Shown one piece after another: positions 41,757 to 50,048 of a stretch of DNA of 64,000 nt. A program made the position numbers and the translations under genes. Location of the stretch: NCBI RefSeq assembly GCF_002177135.1, contig NZ_MWPH01000002.1, positions 496,001 to 560,000 of the forward strand. Reading direction: 5' to 3'. The notes below the pieces were generated by a model. That model ran no database searches and was not told the DNA's origin. It worked only from the letters and a program-made list of their open reading frames with translations. Numbering within the stretch: position 1 is the stretch's first letter; each line of letters starts with the position of its first letter. The DNA comes from Natronolimnobius baerhuensis (GTDB taxonomy: Archaea; Halobacteriota; Halobacteria; Halobacteriales; Natrialbaceae).

Positions 41757-42086
41757 TTACTGGTCGTCTAGATCTGTCTCGAGTGTTGCCGCGTCCTTGC
41801 GATCCGAGTTCGGCGTCGCCGTCTCGGCCGTCCCGTTCGGTTCATCTGTGCCGGATGGTGGCGAGGACGCTGTCTCCGTATCGGTCCCCTCAGCAGCCGG
41901 GTCGGACAGTTCAGTCTCGGGCGATTCGTCTGCATCCTCGAGTTCCGCGAGTGTCTGATCGGCGTCGTGCCGGATATAGCCCGCATAGAAGAGCACGAAC
42001 CCGAAAATAAGCAGCGGCAGTCCGAACAGCGTAAAGAGCGCAGCGAGCAGGGTGAGCGGATCGCTGGGGATCGATGCCGGGAACAT
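41757..42086 (-). CDS. Small membrane protein with acidic tail
   Basis: A 109-residue protein with a hydrophobic region at about 8-40 (two short helices around LLAALFTLFGLPLLIFGFVLFYAGYI) and a long acidic, Ser/Thr/Pro-rich tail of about 65 residues. No known domain. The start at 42086 (MFPASIPSD) was taken because a Met nine codons upstream adds a basic stretch. It lies 38 bases downstream of nreA on the same strand and may be co-transcribed. Confidence 0.6.
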   Translation of the reverse strand: MFPASIPSDPLTLLAALFTLFGLPLLIFGFVLFYAGYIRHDADQTLAELEDADESPETELSDPAAEGTDTETASSPPSGTDEPNGTAETATPNSDRKDAATLETDLDDQ

Positions 42087-42124
42087 GTGCGCCGGTCGGG
42101 GCCGCGCGAACAAAGGTGTTCTCC

Positions 42125-43435
42125 TTACTCAGACGGGCCTCGAGCACCGAAGGCACTCAGATTCGACTGCAACCCCGCGGCGAGTTCGGATTTTCGCCGA
42201 AGACGCTGGTGTGAGATCGGTAACTGCGTCGAAAGTTCGGCGAGCGCGCTGTGGAACGTCTCGGCCTCGCCATACTGCCCGTCGAAGGCGTTGCGAACGC
42301 TTTCGCGAACCTGCCAGACGCCGACTGGTGCCCAGTAATCATCGCTCACCTCGCGAAGCACGAGACACTTTGCCTGTCTGCCGATGGACTCGAGGTGTTC
42401 CAGCGCGCCCAATCGAGCCGCGTAGTACGCCCCCGCGGTTTCTTCGACGTAACTCGAGCGGCCCTCGAAGCCCTCCGAGGCGCTTGCCATCCAGGTGTCG
42501 CCTGTCGGATCAGGGTTCCAGATGCTGCCGGGGGCTTTCATCTCGACGAGTTCGAATTCCCAGTTGCCCGGTGCGAGGACGACCCAGTAGCGGTTGCCCA
42601 TGTACTCGTTGGCCCAGACCTGCACCTCGTTAATGCTGGGTTCGTTGCGGATGCGCCCGCGCAGGTACTTGCCGACGGTGTCGTCGACCGCCGTGATCGA
42701 CCAACGGGTCGGGACGAGTCGGCGCTGTTTTGCCTCGCCGAGCGCGCCCGCCGAAAGGATCGAGTTGATCTCGTAGACGTCGAACCCGCGCCGATAGAGG
42801 TAGGTCATCGCGCCCTGAGCCTGCCAGTCGTCGTCCTCTAAGGTCTTCTTGACCGGTTTCGGCACGTATGGATTCTCCCGGAGTTCGGCGTTGCGAGCGG
42901 TGGCTCTGGGGCCACGGGGCGTGGCCACGTCCGTGCCCGCGTCGAGTCCGAGATCCGGTTTGTCGTCGAGGCCGATCTCGAGATCGACTGGCCGACCCGA
43001 AATCGCGACCTCGCGCTGGACGCCGACGAAGCCATCCCAGGAGTCGTGAACGTTCGGCGTCAGTCGGCTCGCGATACTCGGCGAGTCGACGTTCGCACGT
43101 TTGTTCGAGTTCAACAGCCCAGTGCGGCGCTGGAGCACGTCGGGAATCGCGTAGTCGTCGCGGTACCACTCGCTGTCGGTGACGTACTCCTGGGCGTCGT
43201 CTTCGTTGCCGACCGGCGAGAGCAATCCGACGGGAATGTCGGGATAGTTCGACCGACCGACGAAAATCGACGGCGAGGTCGAGCCGACGAGCGTGTCGCC
43301 ACTCAGCGCGTCGTCGAACTGGCGTTCGAACTCCTCGAGATGGTCCGTAATCGCGTAGGACTTTTCTTTGGCGAGACGCCGTCGCTCGGCTTCTTCGTCT
43401 GGCTCTAAGTCCTCGATGTAGTCGTCGAGGCGCAT
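42125..43435 (-). CDS. nreA: DNA repair protein NreA
   Basis: A 436-residue archaeal Nre protein. The N-terminal half contains IFVGRSNYPDIPVGLLSPVG and, later, RRTGLLNSNKRANV. The C-terminal half has LGALEHLESIGRQAKCLVLREVSDDYWAPVGVWQVRE. The C-terminus reads QSNLSAFGARGPSE, matching the PCNA-interacting QxxLxxF motif known from Haloferax NreA, which acts in repair of mitomycin-C-induced damage with UvrABC. Length is close to the usual (about 420). It is read leftward from a 399-base divergent region with strong hairpins. Confidence 0.9.
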   Translation of the reverse strand: MRLDDYIEDLEPDEEAERRRLAKEKSYAITDHLEEFERQFDDALSGDTLVGSTSPSIFVGRSNYPDIPVGLLSPVGNEDDAQEYVTDSEWYRDDYAIPDVLQRRTGLLNSNKRANVDSPSIASRLTPNVHDSWDGFVGVQREVAISGRPVDLEIGLDDKPDLGLDAGTDVATPRGPRATARNAELRENPYVPKPVKKTLEDDDWQAQGAMTYLYRRGFDVYEINSILSAGALGEAKQRRLVPTRWSITAVDDTVGKYLRGRIRNEPSINEVQVWANEYMGNRYWVVLAPGNWEFELVEMKAPGSIWNPDPTGDTWMASASEGFEGRSSYVEETAGAYYAARLGALEHLESIGRQAKCLVLREVSDDYWAPVGVWQVRESVRNAFDGQYGEAETFHSALAELSTQLPISHQRLRRKSELAAGLQSNLSAFGARGPSE

Positions 43436-43834
43436 TCACCGAAAGTAGGGATGCGGCCGGTTTGAATGTTTGTAGTGCCGAGTGTACGGATGCGCACGCA
43501 ACCACACCATGTGCGATCCAGCGTGCGGTGGCGTACACCGGCGACTACGAATCCGGCCGCGATGTCAGAGGCACGGCCAAACCGGTGTTCGGGCAGTTCA
43601 CCGACCGTCGGCCGCACCCATAGTTTCCCATGTGGGTAAAAAGACCCAGCAGGGTGTTTTCTGAGTCGGAAAACGCGCTCATCGTCGTGAGCGCGCCTTA
43701 TTCTCGCGTTTTAATCAATCCGTTTATTCGGTAGTACAACCGCTTTATACGCCCTCTCGTCCTCCTCGAGAGTGAGTCACACGGCCTACTCGAGAAAGAC
43801 AACGGTTAAAAACGGCGGGCGGGAAAGGACGGGT
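43436..43834. other. Divergent intergenic region with tandem hairpins
   Basis: A 399-base stretch between nreA and the zinc-finger gene. Four adjacent stem-forming repeats lie at 43628-43695: CCCA/TGGG (43628-43637), ACCC/GGGT (43644-43655), GTTTTC/GAAAAC (43656-43674), and an 8-bp perfect stem CGCGCTCA/TGAGCGCG (43674-43695). TATA-like boxes for the rightward unit lie at 43744-43749 and possibly 43804-43810. I see no convincing small protein gene. Confidence 0.45.
43744..43749 (+). promoter_or_regulatory. TATA box for the zinc-finger/aEF-1beta unit
   Basis: TTTATA lies 86 bases before the ATG at 43835, which would give a leader of about 60 bases. A second TTAAAA box nearer the start could drive a leaderless form. 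Confidence 0.4.
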
Positions 43835-44014
43835 ATGAGTACGACGGACGACCACGAGTCCCGATCCTGCGTCTCCTGCGGGATTAACATTGCTGGGACG
43901 AACGCCGCTGCGTTCAAGTGTCCCGACTGCGGAGTCCAGATCTACCGCTGTGCCAAGTGCCGCAAACAGAGCAACCTCTACGAGTGCCCCGACTGCGGGT
44001 TCACCGGACCATAA
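43835..44014 (+). CDS. Two-zinc-finger small protein (HVO_2753 family)
   Basis: A 59-residue protein with four CxxC-type knuckles: CVSCG, CPDCG, CAKC and CPDCG, enough for two zinc sites. This pattern is that of the haloarchaeal HVO_2753 family, a two-zinc protein linked to swarming and biofilm formation. It lies five bases before the aEF-1beta gene, so the two share a message, an arrangement I recall as conserved in haloarchaea. The start at 43835 was chosen because an upstream in-frame ATG (43772) adds 21 residues outside the conserved family length. Confidence 0.87.
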   Translation: MSTTDDHESRSCVSCGINIAGTNAAAFKCPDCGVQIYRCAKCRKQSNLYECPDCGFTGP

Positions 44015-44019
44015 TACCC

Positions 44020-44286
44020 ATGGGAAAAGTAGCTGCCAAAGTCAAAGTCATGCCGAACAGTCCCGATATCGACCTCGACGCGCTCCAGGAGCGACTCGAG
44101 AGCGCACTCCCCGAGGGTGCAAAGATCAACGGCGTCGAACGCGAGGAAGTCGCCTTTGGTCTGACCGCACTCTACCCGACCGTGATCGTCCCTGACGGCG
44201 CGGGCGGCACGGAGACCGTCGAAGAGAACTTCACGGACGTCGAAGGCGTCGAAAGCGTCGGCGTCGAGAACGTCGGCCGCATCTAA
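44020..44286 (+). CDS. ef1b: Translation elongation factor aEF-1beta
   Basis: An 88-residue protein beginning [20 protein letters not shown] and ending [13 protein letters not shown], the full archaeal EF-1beta domain. It is the guanine-nucleotide exchange factor for EF-1alpha, replacing GDP by GTP after each elongation step. It overlaps no other gene and is preceded at five bases by the small zinc-finger gene, with which it forms an operon. T-rich tracts follow the stop. Confidence 0.92.
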   Translation: MGKVAAKVKVMPNSPDIDLDALQERLESALPEGAKINGVEREEVAFGLTALYPTVIVPDGAGGTETVEENFTDVEGVESVGVENVGRI

Positions 44287-44298
44287 GCAGCCGAGCAG

Positions 44299-44312
44299 TT
44301 TTCACCGTTTTT
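44299..44312 (+). terminator. T-rich tracts after aEF-1beta
   Basis: TTTT at 44299-44302 and TTTTT at 44308-44312 begin 13 bases after the stop and may form a two-part archaeal terminator. Confidence 0.4.
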
Positions 44313-44414
44313 CCGCACTCGAGAGCCACGCGGGTAGCCGTTTCTTTCACGTAGTCCGCCTCAGTGTGCCGGTTCGATCACAATCCTTACCGTACGGTGG
44401 CTTGACCTCCCGGT

Positions 44415-45719
44415 GTGTTATCGGACCCACGGAGGCGTCGCTGGCTCGCCTGGGGTGCGTTAGCGACGGTGTTCTTGCTCGTCAATCTGCACCGCCTCTC
44501 GACGGGCGTCCTCTCCGAGCGGTTGACAACGGACTTCGGGACGACGGCGGCCCAGCTCGGGACGCTTCACGCCTCGTTCTTTCTCATCTACGCAATCGTT
44601 CAGATCCCAACCGGCGTGCTCGCCGACCGAATCGGCCCTCGGTACGTCGGTTCGGCTGGCGGCCTCGTGTTGAGCCTCGGTGCGATTGGGTTTGCTGTCA
44701 GTAACAGTTTTTTCGCGGCATTTCTCTCGAGAGCGCTCATCGGACTCGGTAGCGGCGTCATCTTCGTCTCGATCCTCCGATTCTGTGCGAACTGGTACCG
44801 GCCCAACGAGTTCGCGACGATGACCGGGTTAACCGCCGGCGTCGCCGGGTTAGGGGCAATCCTCGCGACGACCCCGCTTGCGGTCACTGTCGACTCGGTT
44901 GGCTGGCGCTCGTCAGTTATCGGACTGGCCGTCATCGGCGTCATCGCCGCGAGTGCGATCTTCGTTCTGGCGCGAAACTCACCCGCTGACGCCGGCCTCG
45001 AGCCAATCGACGGCGTCCCTGAACAGCCGTCGCTCTCGCTGTCGGACGTGAGCGCAAATCTTCGAACGCTCGCGAAAGACGTCGACCAGTGGCTGCTCTC
45101 CGTCATCTTTTTCGCCGGGAACGGGGCCGTGTTGACCCTTATCGGCCTGTGGGGGATTCCCTATCTGGTCGTCGTCTACGAACTCGACGTGACGACCGCG
45201 TCGTACTTCACGATGCTCGGCTCTGTCGGGATGCTTGTCGGTTCACCAGCTATCGGGTGGCTCTCGGATCGACTCGAGCGACGCTTAGTGCCGCTGTCAG
45301 CCGGCGTGGCGCTGTTTACAATCGCGCTCAGCACTGTCCCTGTGTTCGGCCGACCGCCGCTGTGGGCCATCGCGATGTCGTACTTCGCGTGTGGCTTCCT
45401 GCTCGGTTCGATCATGCTCTCGCTGTCGGTCATCAAAGAGCGCTACCCGCCTGCAGCAAGCGGCGTCGCAACGGCAACGGTCAACACCTTCGGCTTCGTC
45501 GGCGGAACGGTGTTGCCGGCGGCGATGGGCGTCGCTCTCGATGCGTACCAGACAGAGGAGACGGTCGACGGAACGATTGCGTACACGCAGTTTGGCTACC
45601 GAATCGCCTTTGGCGTGCTCGCGGCCACACTCTTTGTCGCGTTCCTGTGCTCGCTGTGGCTGCTCGTTCGGGACCGGCGGCGACGGAATCCGTCAAAACA
45701 GAACGACAGCGTCCGGTAA
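44415..45719 (+). CDS. MFS transporter
   Basis: A 434-residue carrier with twelve hydrophobic segments. The motif-A loop GVLADRIGPRY lies after segment 2 (about residues 67-77) and its second-half copy GWLSDRLERR near 285. The first helix LVNLHRLSTGVLSERL resembles nitrate/nitrite and hexuronate-type carriers of the family. Substrate unknown. The start is GTG at 44415. An earlier Leu/Pro-rich frame is not coding. It stands alone, 128 bases after the aEF-1beta gene and convergent with the CxxC protein that follows. Confidence 0.85.
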   Translation: MLSDPRRRRWLAWGALATVFLLVNLHRLSTGVLSERLTTDFGTTAAQLGTLHASFFLIYAIVQIPTGVLADRIGPRYVGSAGGLVLSLGAIGFAVSNSFFAAFLSRALIGLGSGVIFVSILRFCANWYRPNEFATMTGLTAGVAGLGAILATTPLAVTVDSVGWRSSVIGLAVIGVIAASAIFVLARNSPADAGLEPIDGVPEQPSLSLSDVSANLRTLAKDVDQWLLSVIFFAGNGAVLTLIGLWGIPYLVVVYELDVTTASYFTMLGSVGMLVGSPAIGWLSDRLERRLVPLSAGVALFTIALSTVPVFGRPPLWAIAMSYFACGFLLGSIMLSLSVIKERYPPAASGVATATVNTFGFVGGTVLPAAMGVALDAYQTEETVDGTIAYTQFGYRIAFGVLAATLFVAFLCSLWLLVRDRRRRNPSKQNDSVR

Positions 45720-45742
45720 TGGATACTCGAGTAGCGGGTCGG

Positions 45743-46186
45743 TTACGGATCGGGCTGGCGGTCGGGATCGGCACCGAGATCGGCGTTCGAGACGATCTGT
45801 GCGCCGGGTTCTGAGAGGTCGACCGTCACGTCGCCAGAGACCGCTTTGCTGATTTCGTCGACGTTGCCCGCGAGAACGGTCAGGATGTCGTCAGGGTGGG
45901 CATACAATAGCATGTTCCCGTCCTGTCCTTCGGCGACGAGTTGGGTGTCATTGAGGACGATCTGGTTGCTCTGAATCGTCGCCGCAACGACCGGCAGCGC
46001 CTCGGGTTTCCCTTGCTCGTCGTCACGAACGCGACGAATATGGACCGCGTCGAGGTCGAGAACGTCCTTGTGCTCTTTGATCCGCTCGGCGCAGTTGACC
46101 ATATCTTGCAACAGCTCCGACTTGTGGTGGCCGCCGCCGTGCTCGCCGTCGAGACAGTGCTGGCAGACGCGGAGTTCGATTCGCAT
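45743..46186 (-). CDS. Conserved haloarchaeal protein with CxxC and His-rich patch
   Basis: A 147-residue soluble protein beginning MRIELRVCQHCLDGEHGGGHHKSELLQDM. The pair CQHC plus the His cluster GEHGGGHHK could bind a metal. The middle has AERIKEHKDVLDLDAVHIRRVRDDEQGKPEALPVVAATIQSNQIVLNDTQLVAE, and the C-terminal third is acidic with HPDDILTVLAGNVDEIS. I do not recognise the family with confidence. The start at 46186 puts the CxxC at the N-terminus. An upstream in-frame ATG (46303) adds 39 unrelated residues. It lies beside the TnpB element but codon use is normal for the host. Confidence 0.6.
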   Translation of the reverse strand: MRIELRVCQHCLDGEHGGGHHKSELLQDMVNCAERIKEHKDVLDLDAVHIRRVRDDEQGKPEALPVVAATIQSNQIVLNDTQLVAEGQDGNMLLYAHPDDILTVLAGNVDEISKAVSGDVTVDLSEPGAQIVSNADLGADPDRQPDP

Positions 46187-46322
46187 TGACCATCCATTCT
46201 CGCTCGAGGCCGATGAGAATTCCGCTTTCGCCGACACCAGTACACGCCAGCGACACCGCTGGAGAGCCGTGAAATCGACCAATAGAAACGCCAGCACAAT
46301 CACTCACAGAAATGCAAGGAGG

Positions 46323-46345
46323 AAGCCCACGACTTCAGTCGTGGG
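46323..46345. repeat. Left-end hairpin of the IS1341-type element
   Basis: CCCACGAC-TTCA-GTCGTGGG (46326-46345) forms an 8-bp stem with tetraloop. The same 23 bases recur at 47722-47744. Confidence 0.75.
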
Positions 46346-46415
46346 AGGAATCCGACAAGGTTCGAATCAATCCACGAGCGATAGCAGTCGGACTCCCCAA
46401 CGTGGGGTCATAGAA

Positions 46416-46423
46416 TTTATAAA
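46416..46423 (+). promoter_or_regulatory. TATA box of tnpB
   Basis: TTTATAAA lies 26 bases before the tnpB ATG at 46450, matching a leaderless transcript. Confidence 0.55.
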
Positions 46424-46449
46424 GAATTGGTTCAATATGTGAAATACGG

Positions 46450-47751
46450 ATGGAGGACGTGATTCGCACCGTCAAAGTCAAACTCGATGTCCCTACAGAG
46501 CGGTGCGACGACCTCCATCAGACCAAAGACCAGTTCCTCCACTGTGCCAATACGACGGCAGACTGGGCGTGGAGATACCCGCACGACTACTGTATAACCT
46601 CGAAACAGAGTGCTGAGAAAGCCCTCTACGACAGACTTCGTAGTGAGACGGAGTTGACCGCGAATCTCGTGCAGAAAGGGATTCGACGCGCTATAGAGGC
46701 CACAAAAAGCGGTGTCGCTCGCCTCAAGGACGGCGACAAGACGAGTCAACCACACTTCGACACGTGGAGTGTTGTCTACGACAAACGAAGCGCGACGTTC
46801 CACCGCGATCACGTCTCTCTGTCCACAGTGAATGGCCGTGTCGAGTGCGACTACGTGATTCCCACCGAACCAGAGGGAACACCAATTGGTGAGTATCTGC
46901 TGAACGAGGACTACGAGTTCCGTATGTCCACATTGCAGTACGACCGTTCCTCAGAGTCATTTTATCTCCATGCACGGATGCGCCGACTCGAACGTGACGA
47001 ACGAGAGAAGTCCACGGCTTCTTCTGATACCAAGCACAGAACAGTCCTTGGCGTTGACCTAAACGTGGACGGTTCGCTCGCCGTGACTTCGACAGGCGTG
47101 TTCATCGGAAACGCTGACGAGATGAATCATCGGCGCCGAGCGTTCGAGAAGACTCGTGGGTCAATGCAACAGACTGGGACGCGGTCGGCACACCTGTCGA
47201 TTCAATCGATGAAAGACCGCGAACACCGCTGGATGCAAGACGAACTCCATCGCGCTTCGAACCAGATTCTCGAAGAAGCCCGTGACCACGGTTGTACGCA
47301 CATTGCGTTCGAGAACCTGACCGGGATTCGTGACCGGATGGCGAGTGCAAAACGCTTCCATGCATGGACGTTCCGGCGCTTGTACCACTACGTCGAATAC
47401 AAAGCCGAGATGTTCGGGATCGGGGTCGAACAGGTGAGTCCGGCGTACACGAGTCAGCGGTGTTCGTCGTGCGGGTTTACCCACGAGTCTAATCGGCAGT
47501 CAAAACACCAGTTCGTGTGTCAGAAGTGCGAGTACGAACTGAACGCAGATTATAATGCGAGCAAAAACATTGCTCGCAAACTTCTCAAGAAACTCCACTC
47601 GAGGCAGAAGTCTTCGAGTGGAGGCGCACCCTGTCAGTGTGCGCTAACATCAGGGACGCTGAACCTGAACGGCGATTACACCGCCTCCGTCAATTCGACG
47701 GCAGAAGGGGAGTCCACTGACAAGCCCACGACTTCAGTCGTGGGTTACTGA
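46450..47751 (+). CDS. tnpB: TnpB-family RNA-guided endonuclease
   Basis: A 433-residue TnpB with all marks of an active nuclease. The RuvC-like acidic residues are Asp203 (LGVDLNVDGS), Glu288 (IAFENLTG) and Asp367 (NADYNASKNIA), and a zinc ribbon has Cys338, Cys341, Cys357 and Cys360. TnpB proteins cut DNA next to a short TAM, guided by an RNA from the 3' end of the same element, and so maintain the element at its donor site. The last codons run into the right-end hairpin, and the structured RNA overlaps the 3' part of the gene. No frameshift or stop breaks the frame. Confidence 0.92.
   Translation: MEDVIRTVKVKLDVPTERCDDLHQTKDQFLHCANTTADWAWRYPHDYCITSKQSAEKALYDRLRSETELTANLVQKGIRRAIEATKSGVARLKDGDKTSQPHFDTWSVVYDKRSATFHRDHVSLSTVNGRVECDYVIPTEPEGTPIGEYLLNEDYEFRMSTLQYDRSSESFYLHARMRRLERDEREKSTASSDTKHRTVLGVDLNVDGSLAVTSTGVFIGNADEMNHRRRAFEKTRGSMQQTGTRSAHLSIQSMKDREHRWMQDELHRASNQILEEARDHGCTHIAFENLTGIRDRMASAKRFHAWTFRRLYHYVEYKAEMFGIGVEQVSPAYTSQRCSSCGFTHESNRQSKHQFVCQKCEYELNADYNASKNIARKLLKKLHSRQKSSSGGAPCQCALTSGTLNLNGDYTASVNSTAEGESTDKPTTSVVGY
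47590..47750 (+). ncRNA. TnpB omegaRNA (sense-overlapping transcript region)
   Basis: The 3' end of tnpB is packed with stems: a 10-bp stem (47593-47602 with 47614-47623), GCGCAC/GTGCGC (47624-47629 with 47639-47644), CAGG/CCTG (47651-47667), GGCG/CGCC (47671-47685), CCGTC/GACGG (47687-47701), and the 8-bp terminal hairpin (47725-47744). In TnpB systems the guide RNA comes from this place, with the guide itself just past the right end. In Halobacterium, IS1341 elements make sense-overlapping transcripts here. The exact RNA ends are not known from sequence. Confidence 0.65.
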
Positions 47752-47805
47752 CATCCAAATCCTTTTGGAAAACGGCTCAAGCGAACTGGTGTCGAACAGC
47801 AAGCT

Positions 47806-47994
47806 ATGTTCACAGATGGGGACCCCACCGAACAGACAACGCCGCGACAGTACCTGGTGAAATGCGATGGCTGCTCGTTCGAACAGTCCGCTGACGGGCG
47901 CGACGAAGCCGCCACAATCGGAAACGGCCATCATCGAGAGACCAACCACGACGTCATCGCCGTCGAAGTGCCGCCATCGGTCACCTCCTCGTAA
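47806..47994 (+). CDS. Small CxxC protein (62 residues)
   Basis: A 62-residue acidic protein with YLVKCDGCSFEQSADGRDEAATIGNGHHRETNHDVIAVEVP. The CDGC pair plus the NGHHRETNH cluster could form one Cys2-His2-like metal site. Small haloarchaeal proteins of this pattern occur widely and have no known function. It begins 54 bases after the right end of the TnpB element and is convergent with the metallo-hydrolase gene. Confidence 0.6.
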   Translation: MFTDGDPTEQTTPRQYLVKCDGCSFEQSADGRDEAATIGNGHHRETNHDVIAVEVPPSVTSS

Positions 47995-48003
47995 CTCCCT
48001 CGA

Positions 48004-48699
48004 TTACTCCTCTCTCGAGTGTTCGGCAATCTCCTTGATCCGGACAGACCCCGACTCGACGTAGCCGCCGTGATAGCAGACGACGTGGTCGATCTCGAGA
48101 TTCGCAAGTTCGGCGACGGACTCGAGTGCGCGGTCCATATCGGGCGTGAACTCGGGCTTTGGACCTGAAAGCGACTCGTCGTCCCTGTCTGCAACCAGTG
48201 CATCACCAGCGAGGAGCAGAGCGCTCTCGGGGAAGTACAGTGAGACGTGACCGGGCGAGTGACCCGGCGTCTCGAGAATCTCCATCGGCCCCGCGAGCGT
48301 CGGAATCCGACTCCCGTCCGTCAGCTCGAGATCGACGTCGACGGGCGGATACCGCTCTCCGTCGCCGCCCTTGATCGGATCGCGCTCGCCGGTAACGTAC
48401 GGCGCTTCAGCGGGATGGGTCGCGACGGCCGCGTCAGTCTGTGCGAGCAGTTCGGCAAGGCCGCCCGCGTGGTCGGCGTCGTGGTGGGTGAGAACAACGA
48501 GCCAGATGTCTGTGAGTTCGTAGCCGAGACTTCGCACATGCATCCGGAGGGAGTCGACCGCGCCCTCGGGTCCGACGTCGATCAAGACGAGGCCGCGTTC
48601 GCTCTCGACAAGCGTCGGCGTCACCGTGAGTTCGTGGCCGCCGTGGTCGACCGTGAACGGAAGCGTATGCAGTCCGGGTCCGTCGTCGTGCTGTGACAT
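48004..48699 (-). CDS. MBL-fold metallo-hydrolase
   Basis: A 231-residue metallo-beta-lactamase-fold hydrolase. The metal motif reads THHDADH (71-77), the HxDxDH variant of HxHxDH, followed by ATHPAEAPYV, TPGHSPGHVSLY (third His), GDALV (bridging Asp) and VVCYHGG (last His). Members hydrolyse thioesters, lactones, phosphodiesters or act as glyoxalase II. The substrate is not evident. The start at 48699 fits the family's N-terminus (MSQHDDGPGLHTLPF). It follows the synthase gene by 34 bases but on opposite reading order, both leftward. Confidence 0.82.
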   Translation of the reverse strand: MSQHDDGPGLHTLPFTVDHGGHELTVTPTLVESERGLVLIDVGPEGAVDSLRMHVRSLGYELTDIWLVVLTHHDADHAGGLAELLAQTDAAVATHPAEAPYVTGERDPIKGGDGERYPPVDVDLELTDGSRIPTLAGPMEILETPGHSPGHVSLYFPESALLLAGDALVADRDDESLSGPKPEFTPDMDRALESVAELANLEIDHVVCYHGGYVESGSVRIKEIAEHSREE

Positions 48700-48733
48700 A
48701 CTCCTCGTTCGATCATGAGACAGAAATTCTTGG

Positions 48734-49930
48734 CTACTCGAGTACGGCCTCGAACGCCTGTGCTAAATCCTCAATCAGGTCGTCGACGTGCTCAATTCCC
48801 ACCGAGACGCGGATCAGGCTATCGGAGAGGCCGGCCTCGAGTCGCTCCTCGCGGGGAATCGCGGCGTGGGTCATCGGCGCGGGCTGTTCGATTAGGCTCT
48901 CGACGCCGCCGAGGCTCTCCGCGAGCGTGAACACCTCAGTTGCGGAGACGACCTCGCTTGCTTCCTCGAGACTCGCGTCAAGTTCGAAACTGAGCATGCC
49001 ACCGAAGTCGTGCATCTGCTTGGCGGCGATGTCGTGGCCGGGGTGGCTCTCGAGGCCGGGATAGTACACCCGGTCGACATGGGGATGATCCTCGAGCCAC
49101 GCTGCGATCTGGTTCGCGTTCTCACAGTGGCGGTCCATCCGCACAGGGAGCGTCTTCGTCCCGCGGAGAACGAGAAAGCTTTCGAAGGGGCCGGGCGTCG
49201 CGCCCACGGCGTTCTGGTAGAAGCCAAACTGCTCGTCGAGATCCTCGTCGTTCGTCAGCAGTGCGCCACCGACTACGTCGGAGTGGCCACCGAGGTACTT
49301 CGTCAGTGAGTGCGAGACGATATCCGCGCCCAACTCGAGCGGTTGCTGAAGATATGGCGTCGCGAACGTGTTATCAATCGCACACAGCGCGTCGTGTGCG
49401 TGGGCGATCTCGGCTGCGCCCTCGATATCCACAATCGACAGCAGCGGATTCGTCGGCGTCTCGAGCCAGAGCAGTTCGGTATTCTCCTGGAAGGCCGACT
49501 CGATGGCCTCGAGGTCGGTCATATCCACGAACGAAAACTCGAGGTCGTACTCCTCGTACACCTGCGTGAACAGGCGATGGGTGCCGCCGTAGACGTCGTT
49601 GCCGGTGACGACGTGATCGCCTGACTCGAGCAGGTTGAGCACGGTGTTTATCGAGGCCATGCCCGACGCGAACGCGCGACCGTAGTCGGCGTTCTCGAGG
49701 GCGGCGAGATTGGTCTCGAGGTCGGTCCGCGTGGGGTTTCCAGTCCGGGAGTACTCATAGCCGCGGTGTTCGCCCGGCGCGTCCTGTTCATACGTCGAGT
49801 TCGCGTGAATCGGCGTCATCAGCGCGCCCGTATCCGGGTCTGGTTCCTGTCCAGCGTGAATCGAGCGGGTTTCAAACCGATAGTCGTCGCCTCGAGCGTC
49901 CCCGTCTGGGCTGGCAGGCTCGTCGTCCAT
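48734..49930 (-). CDS. Cystathionine gamma-synthase/lyase-type PLP enzyme
   Basis: A 398-residue Cys/Met-metabolism enzyme. FETRSIHAGQEPDPDTGA opens the family domain. RTGNPTR precedes the N-terminal PLP contacts, ETPTNP lies at 157-162, and the Schiff-base Lys211 is in SHSLTKYLGGHSD. Members interconvert cystathionine, homocysteine, cysteine or methionine. Gamma-synthase and gamma-lyase cannot be separated with certainty by eye. The start at 49930 (MDDEPASPDG) was preferred to 49996, which adds 22 basic residues. It is divergent from the rubrerythrin-like small gene. Confidence 0.85.
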   Translation of the reverse strand: MDDEPASPDGDARGDDYRFETRSIHAGQEPDPDTGALMTPIHANSTYEQDAPGEHRGYEYSRTGNPTRTDLETNLAALENADYGRAFASGMASINTVLNLLESGDHVVTGNDVYGGTHRLFTQVYEEYDLEFSFVDMTDLEAIESAFQENTELLWLETPTNPLLSIVDIEGAAEIAHAHDALCAIDNTFATPYLQQPLELGADIVSHSLTKYLGGHSDVVGGALLTNDEDLDEQFGFYQNAVGATPGPFESFLVLRGTKTLPVRMDRHCENANQIAAWLEDHPHVDRVYYPGLESHPGHDIAAKQMHDFGGMLSFELDASLEEASEVVSATEVFTLAESLGGVESLIEQPAPMTHAAIPREERLEAGLSDSLIRVSVGIEHVDDLIEDLAQAFEAVLE

Positions 49931-50003
49931 ACGCACACCAACGCCGCCACTGCACGTTACGTTTGTCCCGCAGCGCACCCTCGAGACTGCTCCCACGACT
50001 TAC

Positions 50004-50023
50004 AACTACATGATAGTTATATA
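50004..50023 (+). promoter_or_regulatory. TATA box and inverted repeat before the small Cys protein
   Basis: AACTA (50004-50008) and TAGTT (50014-50018) are inverted copies overlapping the TATA box TTATATA (50017-50023), which lies 26 bases before the ATG at 50049. The overlap would allow repression at the box. Confidence 0.45.
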
Positions 50024-50048
50024 CGTTTCCGGGACGAATCGTTTTGCC

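Larger units (their letters stand above)
46323..47751 (+). mobile_element. IS200/IS605-group IS1341-type element (TnpB only)
   Basis: The element carries one gene (tnpB) and no tnpA. Both ends hold the same 23-base sequence ending in an 8-bp stem with TTCA loop: 46323-46345 at the left and 47722-47744 at the right. These subterminal hairpins are the recognition structures of IS200/IS605 elements, which transpose as single strands. Exact ends cannot be fixed here. Lacking tnpA, the copy would need a helper transposase in trans. A second small hairpin (CCCC/GGGG near 46394-46407) precedes the tnpB promoter. Confidence 0.8.

Noticed and set aside
43482-43664. Cys/His-rich 60-residue frame upstream of the zinc-finger gene
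   Set aside because: Basic composition (many Arg) and no family pattern; it overlaps the hairpin region and is likely a chance frame.
44366-44414. GGTTCGATC patch before the second MFS gene, checked as tRNA
   Set aside because: No cloverleaf can be formed around it.
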